Assembly (NCBI GenBank): GCA_005656395.1
Contig: SRSI01000033.1
Coordinates: 124,001 to 188,000, forward strand
DNA length: 64,000 bases
Source: Strongyloides papillosus
Taxonomy: Eukaryota; Nematoda; Chromadorea; Rhabditida; Strongyloididae
Direction: 5' to 3'
Part shown: positions 11,262 to 23,854 of the stretch, piece after piece
How positions within the stretch are numbered: position 1 is the first letter of the stretch
Layout: every line of letters begins with the position of its first letter
Notes under the pieces: generated by a model
The model's database searches: none
The model's input: the letters and a program-made list of their open reading frames with translations, nothing else
What the model was told of the DNA's origin: nothing
Program-made: the position numbers and the translations under genes

Positions 11262-12779
11262 TAGCAGGCTTTAGAAAAACTAGATCACTCTGGGTTCCCC
11301 GAAATAAGACTAGGATCTGCTATTAAACTTAAAATTCTACTAACTAGGCATTTATTTTTCTTACAAAGTAGTTAGATTTAATGATATTTCATTTTATAAA
11401 CCGACGACTATGTATTTGTATCCACACTAGATTTAAATCATACCATTTCTTACAATTTCGATTACACCTTATACGATAAAAAATTTAACATTGAACTATT
11501 TTTATTGTCTATAGCAGATATTTATATATAAAATACACTATAAAATGAGTGATTCCGGAGTAATTATTATGCCCTATTGAATGAAGCTAATTTTATAAAA
11601 ATCTGTTCAAGGACTCATAATATATAGAGTTTTTTCTGAAGATTAGTATTAGAAAAGTATTAAATATGATAGTTTTTATGTATTTCTTAGGATTATTATA
11701 TAACTTTTATGAAAATTTAAATTAATTCTTATGTAAAATTTCATGATCTATTTATCGAAACTATTTTTGGAAGCTTCTGATTGTTTTTTTTGGTGATATA
11801 CTCATTTTTTCTTTAAAAAATAAAAACATCATCAAAATGTATTTATTTTTTGAAGCATGTCCTAAGATTTTTATATTACACCTAAAAACTATTAATAAAT
11901 TCTAATGTGGAACTCCATGCTTCATCAATTGAGAAAACTTCTTGAGATTCTAACGATTAATTCTTATAATATGTATAATTTTTTTTAAAAAAAATTTACA
12001 CAAAGAAACAAATTCTTTTACTCTATTACATTCTCAAGATTTTAACATTACACTTATTAAGTTTTTTAAGCTTTCTGATGTTAAATTTCATGCTCTATCG
12101 ACTGACTCTAATTTCATAACATTAAATTTACAGATTCGTGAGATTCTGACAAATATTTTACGAAACATAAACTCTATCTCAAAAACTTTTAAAAATAAAC
12201 AAAATGTTTTTTAATTTTTATATATTTCTTAAGATTTTAATATTATATATATGAAATTACCAGTGATTTTTAATATAAAATTCAATGGTCTATCGATTGA
12301 AACTAACTCTAGAGGATTTTCAAAGTTCCTATTTGAGATATGATCGATGCTTTGTGGTATTATAAAGAAAAAAATTAGTTTACATTTCTTTTTTCGTATT
12401 TTTCTAAAAGTTTTTGCATTAGATCTCATGAATTATCAGAGAATTATTATATATTATATTAATTAATTCCATATAATTAATTGACTTTTATATCAAGTAT
12501 ATTTAAAAAGTAGATATAAGTTTATCTTTCAATATTAATAAAAATTATATTAACAACTTCTTATACAGAGTAGTTACATAGATTTGAGCTATTAAAATGT
12601 ATTTAAAACTTGAGGATTCATTAGTTATGCCTATAATCCAAATTACTTTGAATAATTTAATATAAATAGCGACATGTTTCTTGGATACTAAACAAATATA
12701 ATGCCAGGAATGTATCTCCAAAATGAATAAAACCATTATTATAAAAGTGTGGTGAGCTTTACACTGTCCATTCTGTATA
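11262..12779. other. intergenic, no gene seen
   Basis: AT-rich. Small ORFs on the - strand near 12.2-12.7 kb are Ile/Lys/Phe-rich and lack any domain-like pattern. Confidence 0.5.
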
Positions 12780-15700
12780 TCTTTTAGTGATAAGCATGCA
12801 TATATTAATTATAAACATTTGTTTACAAATAACGTAATATTTATTAAGATTTTTTACTTATTCACCGATATAGAAATGAATTTACGAGTTTATTGTTGTC
12901 AATAATATTTAAATAATAATCCTTCTGGTATTATCTTTTTGTAGTAATATTGTTTAACTTTTCATATAGTTAAAATTAAATATTTTTTCTTTAGAAAATA
13001 ATTTTCAACTTTATGTAAATTATTTATATTTATCTATCAATCATAATATTTTATGGTTCTTTCTATATAAACAAATATGATTCATATTCTATAAATGATA
13101 CAGTTAAAGATAAGAAATATATTAATTGATATCAGTGGTTGGGACAGATTTTTTATTGGTATTAAAAGTTCATCAAATGTATAACGATTACTAAATCTTC
13201 TGGAATTTAGCAATTAGATTTATTAATGGTGATAAATAAATAATTGAGTCTTGATTGTAAATAATTCATTTTGTGATGCAGTATGTTTCAGTACTTCATA
13301 TATTCTTATCTTAGGCTTGTCTTTACATATTTATGTCATTTCTAGTTTAGTAATGAAATATACTTTTTTTTTTATTATTTTTTTATGTAAAAATATCATG
13401 TCGTTTAAATTTTTAATGGAAAGATTAATTGTAAACCTGTTAAATTTTTTTGAAAACAATTTGTAATCTTTTTGTGATCGTAAACAATCTTTAATATTAT
13501 TGAGGTAAATACTGATTATTAATATTATCATAATTAATTATTATTAAATTTAAATATATTATTTTATTAATAGATACTTTTAAATACGTCTTTCGGATTA
13601 AGAAATAAAATTTTTTAATAACCTTAATGATGAATAGTCTAATTATCTATTTCAAATTAAGATTCAAAAATGATAAAAACAAGGAAATAATAACATACAC
13701 TTGGATGCACAAAACTTATTGTTGAGTATTAATGACTGTATAAACATTATTTTACTAAGCATTTACCTAATTAAAGCTTTAACATAAACACAAATACGTA
13801 AGAAGTGATATTTTAAAAAACTGTTATATTAAAAAATATTATTTACTTCAGGTAATAGTTTTCTTATAATTTTTGATAGTGATAATCAAGTAATAATTAT
13901 GATTTTATGCAAAACAAAATAAATTTTCTATTTTGTAAGTGAAAGGTTTTGTAATTTAAATTATAGATACAATTCATAAAAATTGAATTGTTTCTCCATG
14001 GGACAGTTAAAAAAGAATATATATAAAAGTGCAGTTAAAGTAATAGCACTTTAGAACGAGATTAATTTTAATAAATCATAAAAACCATATTATTTTTTGA
14101 AACTTCCTGATAAGTACATTTATAATTAATAGTTGTATTCGTTGCTATGTCACCTACTATATCTAGATGTTGGATAGAAAATTATATTTTCTATAAATTA
14201 ATCCTTGCAATATGAATATTAATATTTAAATAGAACAAAAATTTTCGTTGGCATAATAATATTAAAAGAAAGTTTTCTAAAAAAAATGAGATTTTTACAT
14301 CATTTGTTCATATATTTTATTATTTAGTGAATGATATTGGATATTTAATAAATTCTTATAGGAACCCAAATTGCTTTATAAAGAAACGATGAAAAAAAAT
14401 TTTTCAAGTGTAAATAGCTATAAAACAATATTAAAAATATTACTAATAGGATTTATTTTCATAAATATTTTTCTATTTTTTGGGTATCCTGATCAAAAAA
14501 TTGAATCGGAACATCCAAAAATAAGTGTAAAATCAGAAATTTTACGGTGGTAGGAATAAATATTAAATCACTAATAACCTTTTAGGAATCGAAAAATAGT
14601 AAATAAATTCAGAAATTATTCTTCTTTAAATATATTTTCTCTCAAGAATATTGGAAATAATTTTGAAAAACAACCAATATATAAAATACATATTGATAAC
14701 ATTACAAGTGATGTAATATTTTTTATGAATGCTTCTAAAAGTTATTCTACTTTAAATATACATTTTGATATTGATAATTTATCCTTAATGAACATTTTTT
14801 GTACTTATTGCACTTTGCAACATTTTGTTGTGAACAAATCGTTACACTATGTAAATTTTGTTAGTATGCCAATAGAACTAGAAAATATGACCAAGAAAAA
14901 AGAATATCTTTTACAAATGTGTCATGATATCACTATATTTTCAAATGAAAAGCATTGCTTTTTGTATTTTGATTCCATGGTGAAAATGAACATGAAGCAA
15001 GATGAAGAAATTATAAAGAGAGATTCAAATGTATTACTTAAACCTTTTAAAATTGATTTAGATTGTAAAAAATTGATAGAAGGTGATAAAGCGTATATTG
15101 ATAAAGTGAAGGAAAAACGTATAGTTTATAAAGAAAACAATGTACCAATGGATTGTGGATCTATTTATAAAAGAGGATTTAATAAAAATAAAATTTTATC
15201 TAGTATAGAAAAAAAATATTCATTGGCATTTGCTTCAAATGTTTACAGGGTAAGCTAAACATTGATTTTAATAATTATTTCTAGAATTATGAGGTAATTG
15301 AATTGAAATTATTATTAACCTACTCACCAAATAATCATTACTGTTACATGGTTGATTCAAAAAATCCAAAACTTTATCGTCAATTGATTCAACTAGAGAA
15401 ATGTTTACCAAATGTTTATGTGCCTAGAATACAATATGATATGAAGTCAAACGGAGAAAATACCAGCATTTCTCACTTTCAGTGCATGAAGAGATTATTA
15501 AAGACAAAGTTTGATTATATGTTTTTACTACAGGTAAAATTTAATTACTCTTCTTTATTTTAAATTATATTTTAAAGAATGATGAAACGCCTCTAAAAAC
15601 AAATAGAGAATTAATTGAAATCTTAGAAACTATGAATTTTGCTATGGACATGCGCATGACAATTGATATACCTGTCATTCAGGGAAGAGTTGATCATAAA

Positions 15701-16420
15701 AAATCCTGGAAATTCAAAGATCTCAATATATTTTTAGATGGTAATTGTACTTTAATTTAATTTCTACTTAGTTTACAAACTTTAGGTGATATAAGAAAGA
15801 ATAATGCAACAATAATGAATCAAGCAATTGAATTTACAAACGGTTTAGTTTCAACGGGTTTGCCAAGAGATAGTGTTGATTATCTTGTCAATAAATTAAA
15901 TATTACGACATTTTTAAACCAACTAAACACTAATATATATGGTAATGATGAACTTTCATGGCAAACATTATTATCAAGTGATATTTTAAACGTTCCTGGT
16001 TATGTGCCGAGGAAGCATGTTATGAATTATTTTCGCCGACCATATTACCTATCAAAATTAGTTGTTTGGGGTGGAGAACCATGTCCAACGGGTTCCTATC
16101 ATCATTCTATTTGTTCATGGGGCGTTGAAACCATTAAAGATCTTTCTAATGTTAGACATTATTTTTTATATAGATTTAGGGAAGAATTTGATTATGGCGC
16201 GATGATGTGTTATGGAGAATACTTATATAATAAGACAAATTTTGAAGAATATGAAAGACCGGACTTATGGTTTTATTATAACAGTCCATTAAGTATTTAC
16301 AAAAGATTGAGTTTAACTCATAATATGAGTCTTATAGAAGATTACAAAAGATGGTTATATTAGCTTTGATTAATTAGTATTTTATCTATTTATTAAATTT
16401 TTTACGGTATTTTTTAAAAT
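12780..16420 (+). repeat. tandem segmental duplication, left unit (contains GT-B)
   Basis: This unit aligns with about 16995-20605. Its start is marked by AGTGATAAGCATGCA and TATAAACATTTGTTTACAAA, present near 12787 and 17000. Its end is marked by an identical stretch after each stop codon (TAGCTTTGATTAATTAGTAT). Flanks are clearly more diverged than the exons, so the genes have been under selection since the duplication. Confidence 0.8.
14389..16363 (+). CDS. core-2/I-branching-type glycosyltransferase (GT14), copy GT-B
   Basis: Predicted CDS join(14389..14549, 14586..15249, 15285..15533, 15578..15740, 15786..16363), 604 residues in five exons; introns are 36, 35, 44 and 45 nt and every splice keeps frame. 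Residues 12-32 (ILKILLIGFIFINIFLFFG) are the signal anchor. The luminal GT14 domain has the Cys motif FCTYCTLQHF, YSLAFASNVY, NNHYCYMVDSKNPK, LEKCLPNVYV and YGNDELSWQTL with Glu468 as the expected catalytic residue. As a Golgi type II enzyme it is expected to add beta-1,6 GlcNAc branches to O-glycans; acceptor specificity cannot be read. The chosen ATG lies 28 nt after TTCTTATAG, a site also found before GT-C, which may be a trans-splice acceptor. The nearest relative is GT-C, with few protein changes. Confidence 0.87.
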
Positions 16421-18584
16421 ATTATATTATATATGAATTGTTTTTAAATCAGAAAAATAAACAAAAGTGTTATAACATTATCAAAAATTAAAAAGTTTTA
16501 ATCTAAAATAGTTGTAATGCACATAATAAATGAAAACCAATTTAACCAAAAAGAGGCAAAAAACAAAAACAATCAAAAGAATGACAATAACTCCAGTAGA
16601 AAGGAATATAAATAGCGTAGAAGATGAACACTTAACTAAGTGTTATCGGTTGAGCATGATATAAAATATTATATTTATTAAATTCATAACATAATGTCAT
16701 TAGGATCATCATATTAATGTAACTATGTTAAGAGCTTGTCGATTTCACTGAAAAAATAATATAACTTTTAAAAAATCAACAATTCCACAGGACAGATTCT
16801 AGATAATTTATATCAGTTGTTCTTCTTACATTTTCAAGTGCAACTTTTTCAAAATTGATCTCATACAAAATAATGACTCGTGAATCAGTTATTAATAAAT
16901 TCTTAAATTATAATTGAAGCTTTTAAATATAATATGATGATAAAAGAATATTTTAGTAATAAATTTCAATTTGCTTTATAAAATGATTAATTTCTCATAG
17001 TGATAAGCATGCACGTCCTGACTATAAACATTTGTTTACAAATAAAACAATATTATATTAAATATTCTTTACATCACAACCAAACAAAATTTACAGTTTC
17101 AGAATTTTGTTTTTTATTTTTAACCATTATTTTTATGATATCATCTAATTGTATAAAATATTATTTAACTGTTAATACATTTGAAATAAAATATTTATTC
17201 TTTAGAATAAAATTTCTAAACTTTAAATGTATTATTTCATATTTATCTATTAGTTACAATATTTTGTGTTTCTTTTAATATATATTATGAACATAATTTT
17301 ACTTATAATGGTTTGATAGATAAATAAGTACATTAATTTAGTATCAGTTTTTTGGAAGAGAGTTTTGGTAACTATTAAAATTTATATAAAATTTAAATGA
17401 TTATTTAATTTTCTAAAACTTAATAATTAGCCTTATTAATAATTATGGAAAAATGATTTATCTTTTATGTATTTCATTGTGTAGAGTAATATATTTCAGT
17501 AATTTCTTTTCCTAATCTTAAGTTTGTTCTTTAACTATTGTTGTTATTTCTAACTTGATAAAAGTAAAAAACTTCCTCTTTTTATTTAAGAATATCCTTT
17601 GTTTGTCTTACAAGAAAATATTCATAAAGTTAGTGGATTTCTCATAAACAATGTGTTGTCTTTAATGCGACTGTAAATGAATCTCTAAAGTTATTACTAA
17701 GACAGATACTAATTATTAATATTCTCATAATTTATGTTTTATGGTAGTGATAAGAAGATATAACAATGTTTTTATACCAAACAACATACATTTTGTACTT
17801 TGCATATAAAAAAGAATTGATAATTTTAATTATAGATATAATTTATAAAATTGAATTGCTTCTTCATAGAACATTCATATAAGATTATTCTATAAAGTGC
17901 AATTATAGTTGAGAACAAAATTATTTTTATATGTTTATAGAAACTATATTTTTTTTATGATTTCCTAAAAAGTCCAATTATAATTAAAATAAATACTCGT
18001 TGCCATATTATCTAAAGTAGATAGAGCTTTGTTAAAACGTTATTATTTAAGAAAAGGGTATTTTAGAAAAATAATAATAAAATTATAAAATTCTTACACC
18101 GTTATATTAATTATTTTATTATTTAACTATTTAGTAGTAATTTTATTTAGTCTTAACAAAAATCAATTTTCAAAAACAAGTAGATATTAGATATTATTAA
18201 AATAAACAAAATAAAATATTCTATACTAAAAAATTGGAATTCAATTTTTATTATCATATTTATAAAATGTTCGATTCTGGATCGAACTCTAATAAATCCG
18301 TCTCCTTCAACTTCATTTTTACTACAAGTTAACATATCGAATGAAGTCTTTTATTATTAAATTCTATAGTAAAAAATACAATAATATAATTTGACACGTT
18401 AACTTACAGAACTAGTTAATATTGATGTATGAGCAAATATAATAATAATTAACTAAGTCTGCGAGATGTTTTTTATACTTTTTAGATTGATGAAACTAAA
18501 GTGTCACTTTTAACGGTATTGAATATTCATGTAACTCTTATAGAAGTCCAAACTGTTTGATAAAAAAAATTTTATAAGGAAAGA
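16364..18584. other. intergenic between the tandem GT genes
   Basis: No gene is seen. From about 16995 it is the duplicated 5' flank of GT-C, homologous to the flank of GT-B from about 12785 but diverged by substitutions and indels. Confidence 0.55.
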
Positions 18585-20605
18585 ATGGAAAAACACTTTT
18601 TAAGTATAAACAAACATCAAAAAATATTAAAAATATTATTACTAGGATTTATTTTCATAAATATTTTTCTATTTCTTGGGCATCCAGATCAAAAAATTGG
18701 GTCGCAACATCCAAAAATAAGTGTAAAATCAGAAATTTTACGGTGGTAAGAACAAATGACAGATGTTAAACCGTTAAAAACCTTTTAGGAATCAAAAAAT
18801 TGTAAATAAATACAGAAATCATTCTTCTTTAAATATATTTTCTCTCAAGGACATTAAAAATAATTTTGTAAAACAACCAAAATATAAAATACACATTGAA
18901 AATGTAACAAGTGATGTAATATTTTTTATGAATGCTTCCAAAAGTTACTCAACTTTAAATATACATTTTGATGTTAATAATTTATCCTTATTAGATGTTT
19001 TTTGCACTTATTGCACTTTGCAACAATTTGTTGTAAACAAATCACTACACTTTGTAAATTTTGTTGATATGCCAGTGGAAGCAGAACGTATGATGAAAAA
19101 AAAAGAATATCTTCTAGAAATGTGTTATGAGATCACTATATTTTCAAATGAAATACATTGCTTTTTGTATTTCGATTCCATGGTGAAAATGAACATGAAA
19201 CAGAATAAAGAAATTATAAAGAGAGGGTCAGATGTATTACTCAAACCTTTTAAAATTGATTTAGATTGTAAAAAATTGATAGAAGGTGATAAAACGTATA
19301 TAGACAAAGCAAAGAAAAAACGTATAATTTATAAAGAGAACAATGTACCCATGGATTGTGAATCTATTTATAAAAGAGGATTTAATAGAGATAAAATTTT
19401 GTCTAGTATAGAAAAAAAATATTCATTAGCATTTGCTTTAAATGTTTATAAGGTAAAAAAATGCATCTATTTTGATAACTATTTCTAGAATTATGAGGTA
19501 ATTGAATTGAAGCTATTATCAATTTATTCACCAAACAATCACTACTGTTACATGGTTGATTCTAAAAATCCAAAACTTTATCGTCAATTGATTCAACTAG
19601 AGAAATGTTTACCAAATGTTTATGTGCCTAGAATACAATATGATATGAAATCAAACGGAGAAAATACCAGTATTTCTCACTTTCAGTGCATGAAGAGATT
19701 ATTAAAAACAAATTTTGATTATATATTTTTACTACAGGTGAATTTAATTAATTATTTTTATTTTACATCATATATTAAAGAATGATGAAATGCCTCTGAA
19801 GACAAATAGAGAATTAATTGAAATCTTAGAAACTATGAATTTTGCTATGGATATGCGAATGACAACTGATGTTTCTTCTATTCGAGGAAGGGTTGATCAA
19901 AAAAAATCCTGGAAATTTAAAGATCTCAATATATTTTTAGATGGTAATTGTACTTTAATTAGATTATACTTTACGATTTTTAGGTGATATAAGAAAGAAT
20001 AATGCAACAATAATGAATCAAGCAGTTGAATTTACAAAGGGTTTAATTACAGCGGGTTTACCAAGAGATAGTGTTGATTATCTTGTCAATAAATTAAATA
20101 TTACAACCTTTTTAAACCAATTAAATACTAATTTATATGGTAATGATGAACTTACATGGCAAACATTGCTAACAAGTAATATTTTAAATGTTCCTGGGTA
20201 TGTGCCGAGAAAATATGCAGTAAATTATTTTCGTGGGTCTCATTATTTGTCAAAATTGACTTTTTGGCCTGGATCACCATGTCCAACGGGTTCTTTTCAT
20301 CACAATATCTGTTCGTGGGGTGTTGAAACTATTAAAGATCTTTTAAATGTTAGAAATTATTTTCTATATAGATTCAGAGAACAATTTGATTACGGTGCCA
20401 TGATATGTTATGGAGAATACTTATATAATAAGACAAATTTAAAAGAATATGAAAGACCTGACTTATGGTTTTACTTTAACAGTCCATCAAGTATTTACAA
20501 AAGATTGAGTCTAACTCATAATATGAGTCTTATAGAAGATTACAAAAGATGGTTATATTAGCTTTGATTAATTAGTATTTTATCTATTTATTATATTTTT
20601 AAAAC
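16995..20605 (+). repeat. tandem segmental duplication, right unit (contains GT-C)
   Basis: Second copy of the unit at 12780-16420, in direct orientation. Exon and intron positions match one for one, with offsets of about 4.2 kb. The sequence following the stop codon is shared for about 45 bp and then diverges. Confidence 0.8.
18585..20561 (+). CDS. core-2/I-branching-type glycosyltransferase (GT14), copy GT-C
   Basis: Predicted CDS join(18585..18745, 18789..19452, 19489..19737, 19781..19943, 19984..20561), 604 residues. Each exon is exactly as long as its GT-B counterpart (161, 664, 249, 163 and 578 nt). The signal anchor is at residues 12-32. GT14 landmarks are intact: FCTYCTLQQF, YSLAFALNVY, NNHYCYMVDSKNPK, LEKCLPNVYV and YGNDELTWQTL with Glu468. 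The exons resemble GT-B closely while the flanks differ, so both copies appear functional. Differences cluster in the segment before the conserved Cys-Pro-Thr-Gly block (YFRGSHYLSKLTFWPGSPC against YFRRPYYLSKLVVWGGEPC), a part that could affect acceptor choice. The start was chosen by homology with GT-B, and CTCTTATAG lies upstream as there. Confidence 0.87.
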
Positions 20606-20699
20606 AATTATCACTAAATCAATTCTATGTAATGTAATATGATCAAAGTATAAACGTTTTGGTGAAAGAAGTTAATCCTATTTTTGAGAAATACTAAAA

Positions 20700-21125
20700 G
20701 TATATTGAAGTTGGTTAAACGTATAATAAATTGCGTTCATTTCGTTATATTGCTTCTTATTTTTTAAACCAAAAAATATTTAAAAATAGTAATAATAATA
20801 TAAGTAGCGACGTAATATTTTTTATGAACAATTTGGAAAAAAAATTGAACTTTAAATATACATACTTTGATGTTCTTATTTTCTCCTTAGTGTGTATCAT
20901 ATGCACTTATTGTACTTTACAAAAGTTCATCACAAATAAATTGTTGTACTTTTTAAGTTTTATCAAAGTGCCAGTGGACGTAAAAAAATAATAATAGAAA
21001 AAGAAAAGTACTTTCTTTTACAAATATGTGTGTATTGAAATTAATCTGGTTTTAGACAAAAAAAATTGTCCTTTATATTATGATGATGATAGAGAGAGAA
21101 TAGTAATCAAAAATTTATAAAAAAA
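20700..21125 (+). pseudogene. decayed GT14 exon-2 fragment, copy GT-D
   Basis: The sequence downstream of GT-C retains part of a third tandem copy. SSDVIFFMNN matches TSDVIFFMNA of GT-B exon 2, IICTYCTLQKFITNK matches FCTYCTLQHFVVNK, and KVPVDVKK matches the position of SMPIELEN. A stop codon at 20989-20991 ends the open part. A frame-shifted continuation around 21000-21060 still recalls the next GT-B segment (LLQMC-like). No exon 1, 3, 4 or 5 is found. Confidence 0.8.
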
Positions 21126-23776
21126 TTAGAAGGAGTGCAAGGATGGTAAGCAGAAGACTTTAAATATTAATTTAATATACAAATATTTGATAATAAATAA
21201 TTAATAAGAACATAAATGAATATGAATAAAAATCTTTATTTTTCAAAACTTTGGTGTAAGCAAAAGATAATTAGTGATGTGACATGTTTTATGGTATCAC
21301 TCATCTTATTAATTTGGATTTTTGATGACGACAAAATTTTGGTTCAATTTATAGAATGTTTTTCAAATACCAATAATTACTATGTGATTACCTAACAAAA
21401 TCTAGAAAATTAATGAATATTTAAGTTAGAAGAATTTCTGTTGAATATCCATATTAAAAAAGTATAATATGAAGTTAAAACAAAGAAATAAAATATAAAT
21501 TTATTTAAGTTATTATTGGGCAAACAAATTTTTTACGAACAGATTTTGTTGCAAGATGCTTTACAAAATTTTACTCTTGAGATATGTGATAAGCAATTAT
21601 ATGATAGGTGAATAAAATACAAAAACTAAAAAAAGGTCGTGTAGAAAGATTTGATTCATCATATGAAAAATCAGATAATTATAAATATAAATCTAGAAAA
21701 AGCTACATTAAATTATTCTTTTATATTACATTTTATTAAATTTATTCATGTGATGGTTGCAAGTCACGTCTATCAAATTATTTTTTATCATTACATTAGT
21801 ACATGAAGTACTAAAAAATTGTAAAATATTTGTAATATACGTATATTGTAAAATGAATTTTCATTTCTTATTAATTCTCGATGTTAAAATTTAAAAAGAT
21901 CCCCGTATTTGTGTTAATCAACTTATTTATTAAATAATGTAATTATAATAAATTTTTTATGAATGATATTTATGATTTGTACTTTTATTTTTAAATTAAT
22001 TTATTTTATTATTGTACAATTACTTCTCTTGTGAATAGTAATTATCTACCTTAATATCGTTGAGTTTTTTTTCATAACTAATGTGATTGAAAACTTCAAT
22101 TTATTATATTCAGGAAATTTTAAACTGTGAAATTGTAAAATGTATATTCAATAATGTTACATAGATATTGAATACTAAATGAATTAGGCACATGTGGACA
22201 CTAAAAAAAACATTACACTAAGATCTAAGATTTTAAGATTAAAAAATTTGATATTAAACATGAGATATAGAATGTGTATGAATATAGCAAGAGAAAATCT
22301 TCAATTGAGACGTTGTTAATTTTAATGTTTTCACTACTTGAAAAATAAATTAAAAATATCATCTATTATGTAACAATCTGTTTAATGTTAGATTATTTAG
22401 TTTTTTTTTTCAGTAAAGTTGTTATAATGATTCTATGAAGATTCAACAATGAATATAAAAAAAGATTGATGAATTTCGAGTTAATATAAAAAAATGTTGG
22501 CAATCATTATAAAATATAAATATTTATTATTATATAACTTGTCAAATATAAAGGAGATGAAGCAGATTAATTCTCTAGATTTAAAATATAAACATTAAAT
22601 ATTTGATTTTACCTTTTAAAAATATTGCTGAAAAATTTTTGATAATATTAACACATATATAATCAATTTAAAATATTCAACGTAGTAGATTAAAAAATTA
22701 TTATTAAAAAACTAGATTGATTGATTAATTATAAATTAAAATGACAATCTTTTTTCTATTTTATCCTTCCACTATACTTGAGATTCCCAAAATTAATAAT
22801 TATTATAATTCTTATTAATTTAAAAATATAATTTTATTTGTTAAAAATGAGAAAAGTTTAGAAAAAATTTATCAGTAAAAAAGAACAAGACATCCAAAAC
22901 GTGTAATACTTTGAGAGCCTATTATCTTTTAAATTGTTAGATAGCAATGACAATTTTTTCATCTTTTTATGTAAATTTTTTGGACATTAAAAAATTGGAT
23001 TATAATATTATATAAAATTGTTCAAAAATAAATGCCTTTTAATACCAAATAGAATTTAAATGTTGTAATTTTTTCAAAGATTAATCACTTTGATCTTTAA
23101 TTTCGACTCCAGAATCATCATATTTTACTAAAATGTTAAGACTTTGTCGGCTCTATAAAAATATCCTATGTCGTTCTAAAATTCATCAACTGTAAGATGG
23201 CAGATTTAAGATCATTTGAACTAGTAGAAGTTGCTATTTTTAATGGCAACGACATCCTTTAATGGATGATAATCTGTTAGAGATATTTTGGTAAACAAGG
23301 AGAATTATGTAGAGTTCCATATATGATAGTATTTGATATATCTTAGAACGGTTAAAGGTATTCATACAATTATTATGTTTCTTAATCTATTATTTCAATC
23401 TTAGTTGGGTTGAGGAATCTCTAATTTAAAGAATTTTATTTCTCTCTCCAAATCTTTAAATTGACATTTATTTTTTAATAATATTATATTGTTGTTCATA
23501 TTATAGTTGCAATTAACAAAAATCTACTTTATAATTATTAATAACTTAATAGAAACTTTCAAAAAAAATAAAATATACCAAACAAGTAACTATTACATTA
23601 TATAGTCTTTTAAGACTACAAAATATAACATTAAATATAAATCATATATATTAAAGTACAAACAAATTAATAAAATAATTTTCGTCCCCTAAAATCATTT
23701 TCCAAAACAATACAAAAAGCAGAAAAAAATTATACAAAACAAATAATATTAATTTTATTAAATAATTTTTGGTCGT
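21126..23776. other. intergenic, no gene seen
   Basis: Very AT-rich. Around 23110-23150 there is weak similarity to the segment near 16700-16745 (TCATCATATT, then ATGTTAAGA and CTTGTCG), possibly a remnant of duplicated flank. Confidence 0.4.
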
Positions 23777-23786
23777 ATTTTATACA

Positions 23787-23794
23787 TATAAAAA
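23787..23794 (+). promoter_or_regulatory. TATA-like box before GT-E
   Basis: TATAAAAA lies 61 bp before the GT-E start codon, leaving room for a transcription start about 30 bp downstream and a short leader. In DNA this AT-rich such a match is weak evidence. Confidence 0.25.
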
Positions 23795-23854
23795 TCCATG
23801 AGTTTTACAAATGAGATTTAAAAATACTATGATATTAATATTTATGCATTAAAT

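Noticed and set aside
13251..13531. Overlapping ORFs on both strands near 13.3 kb
   Set aside because: They are Phe/Ile/Lys-rich, short, and lie in the non-coding 5' flank of the GT-B duplication. The matching flank of GT-C does not keep them.
17000..17278. 92-codon + strand ORF
   Set aside because: Hydrophobic AT-driven composition, located in duplicated non-coding flank, with no counterpart ORF in the other copy.
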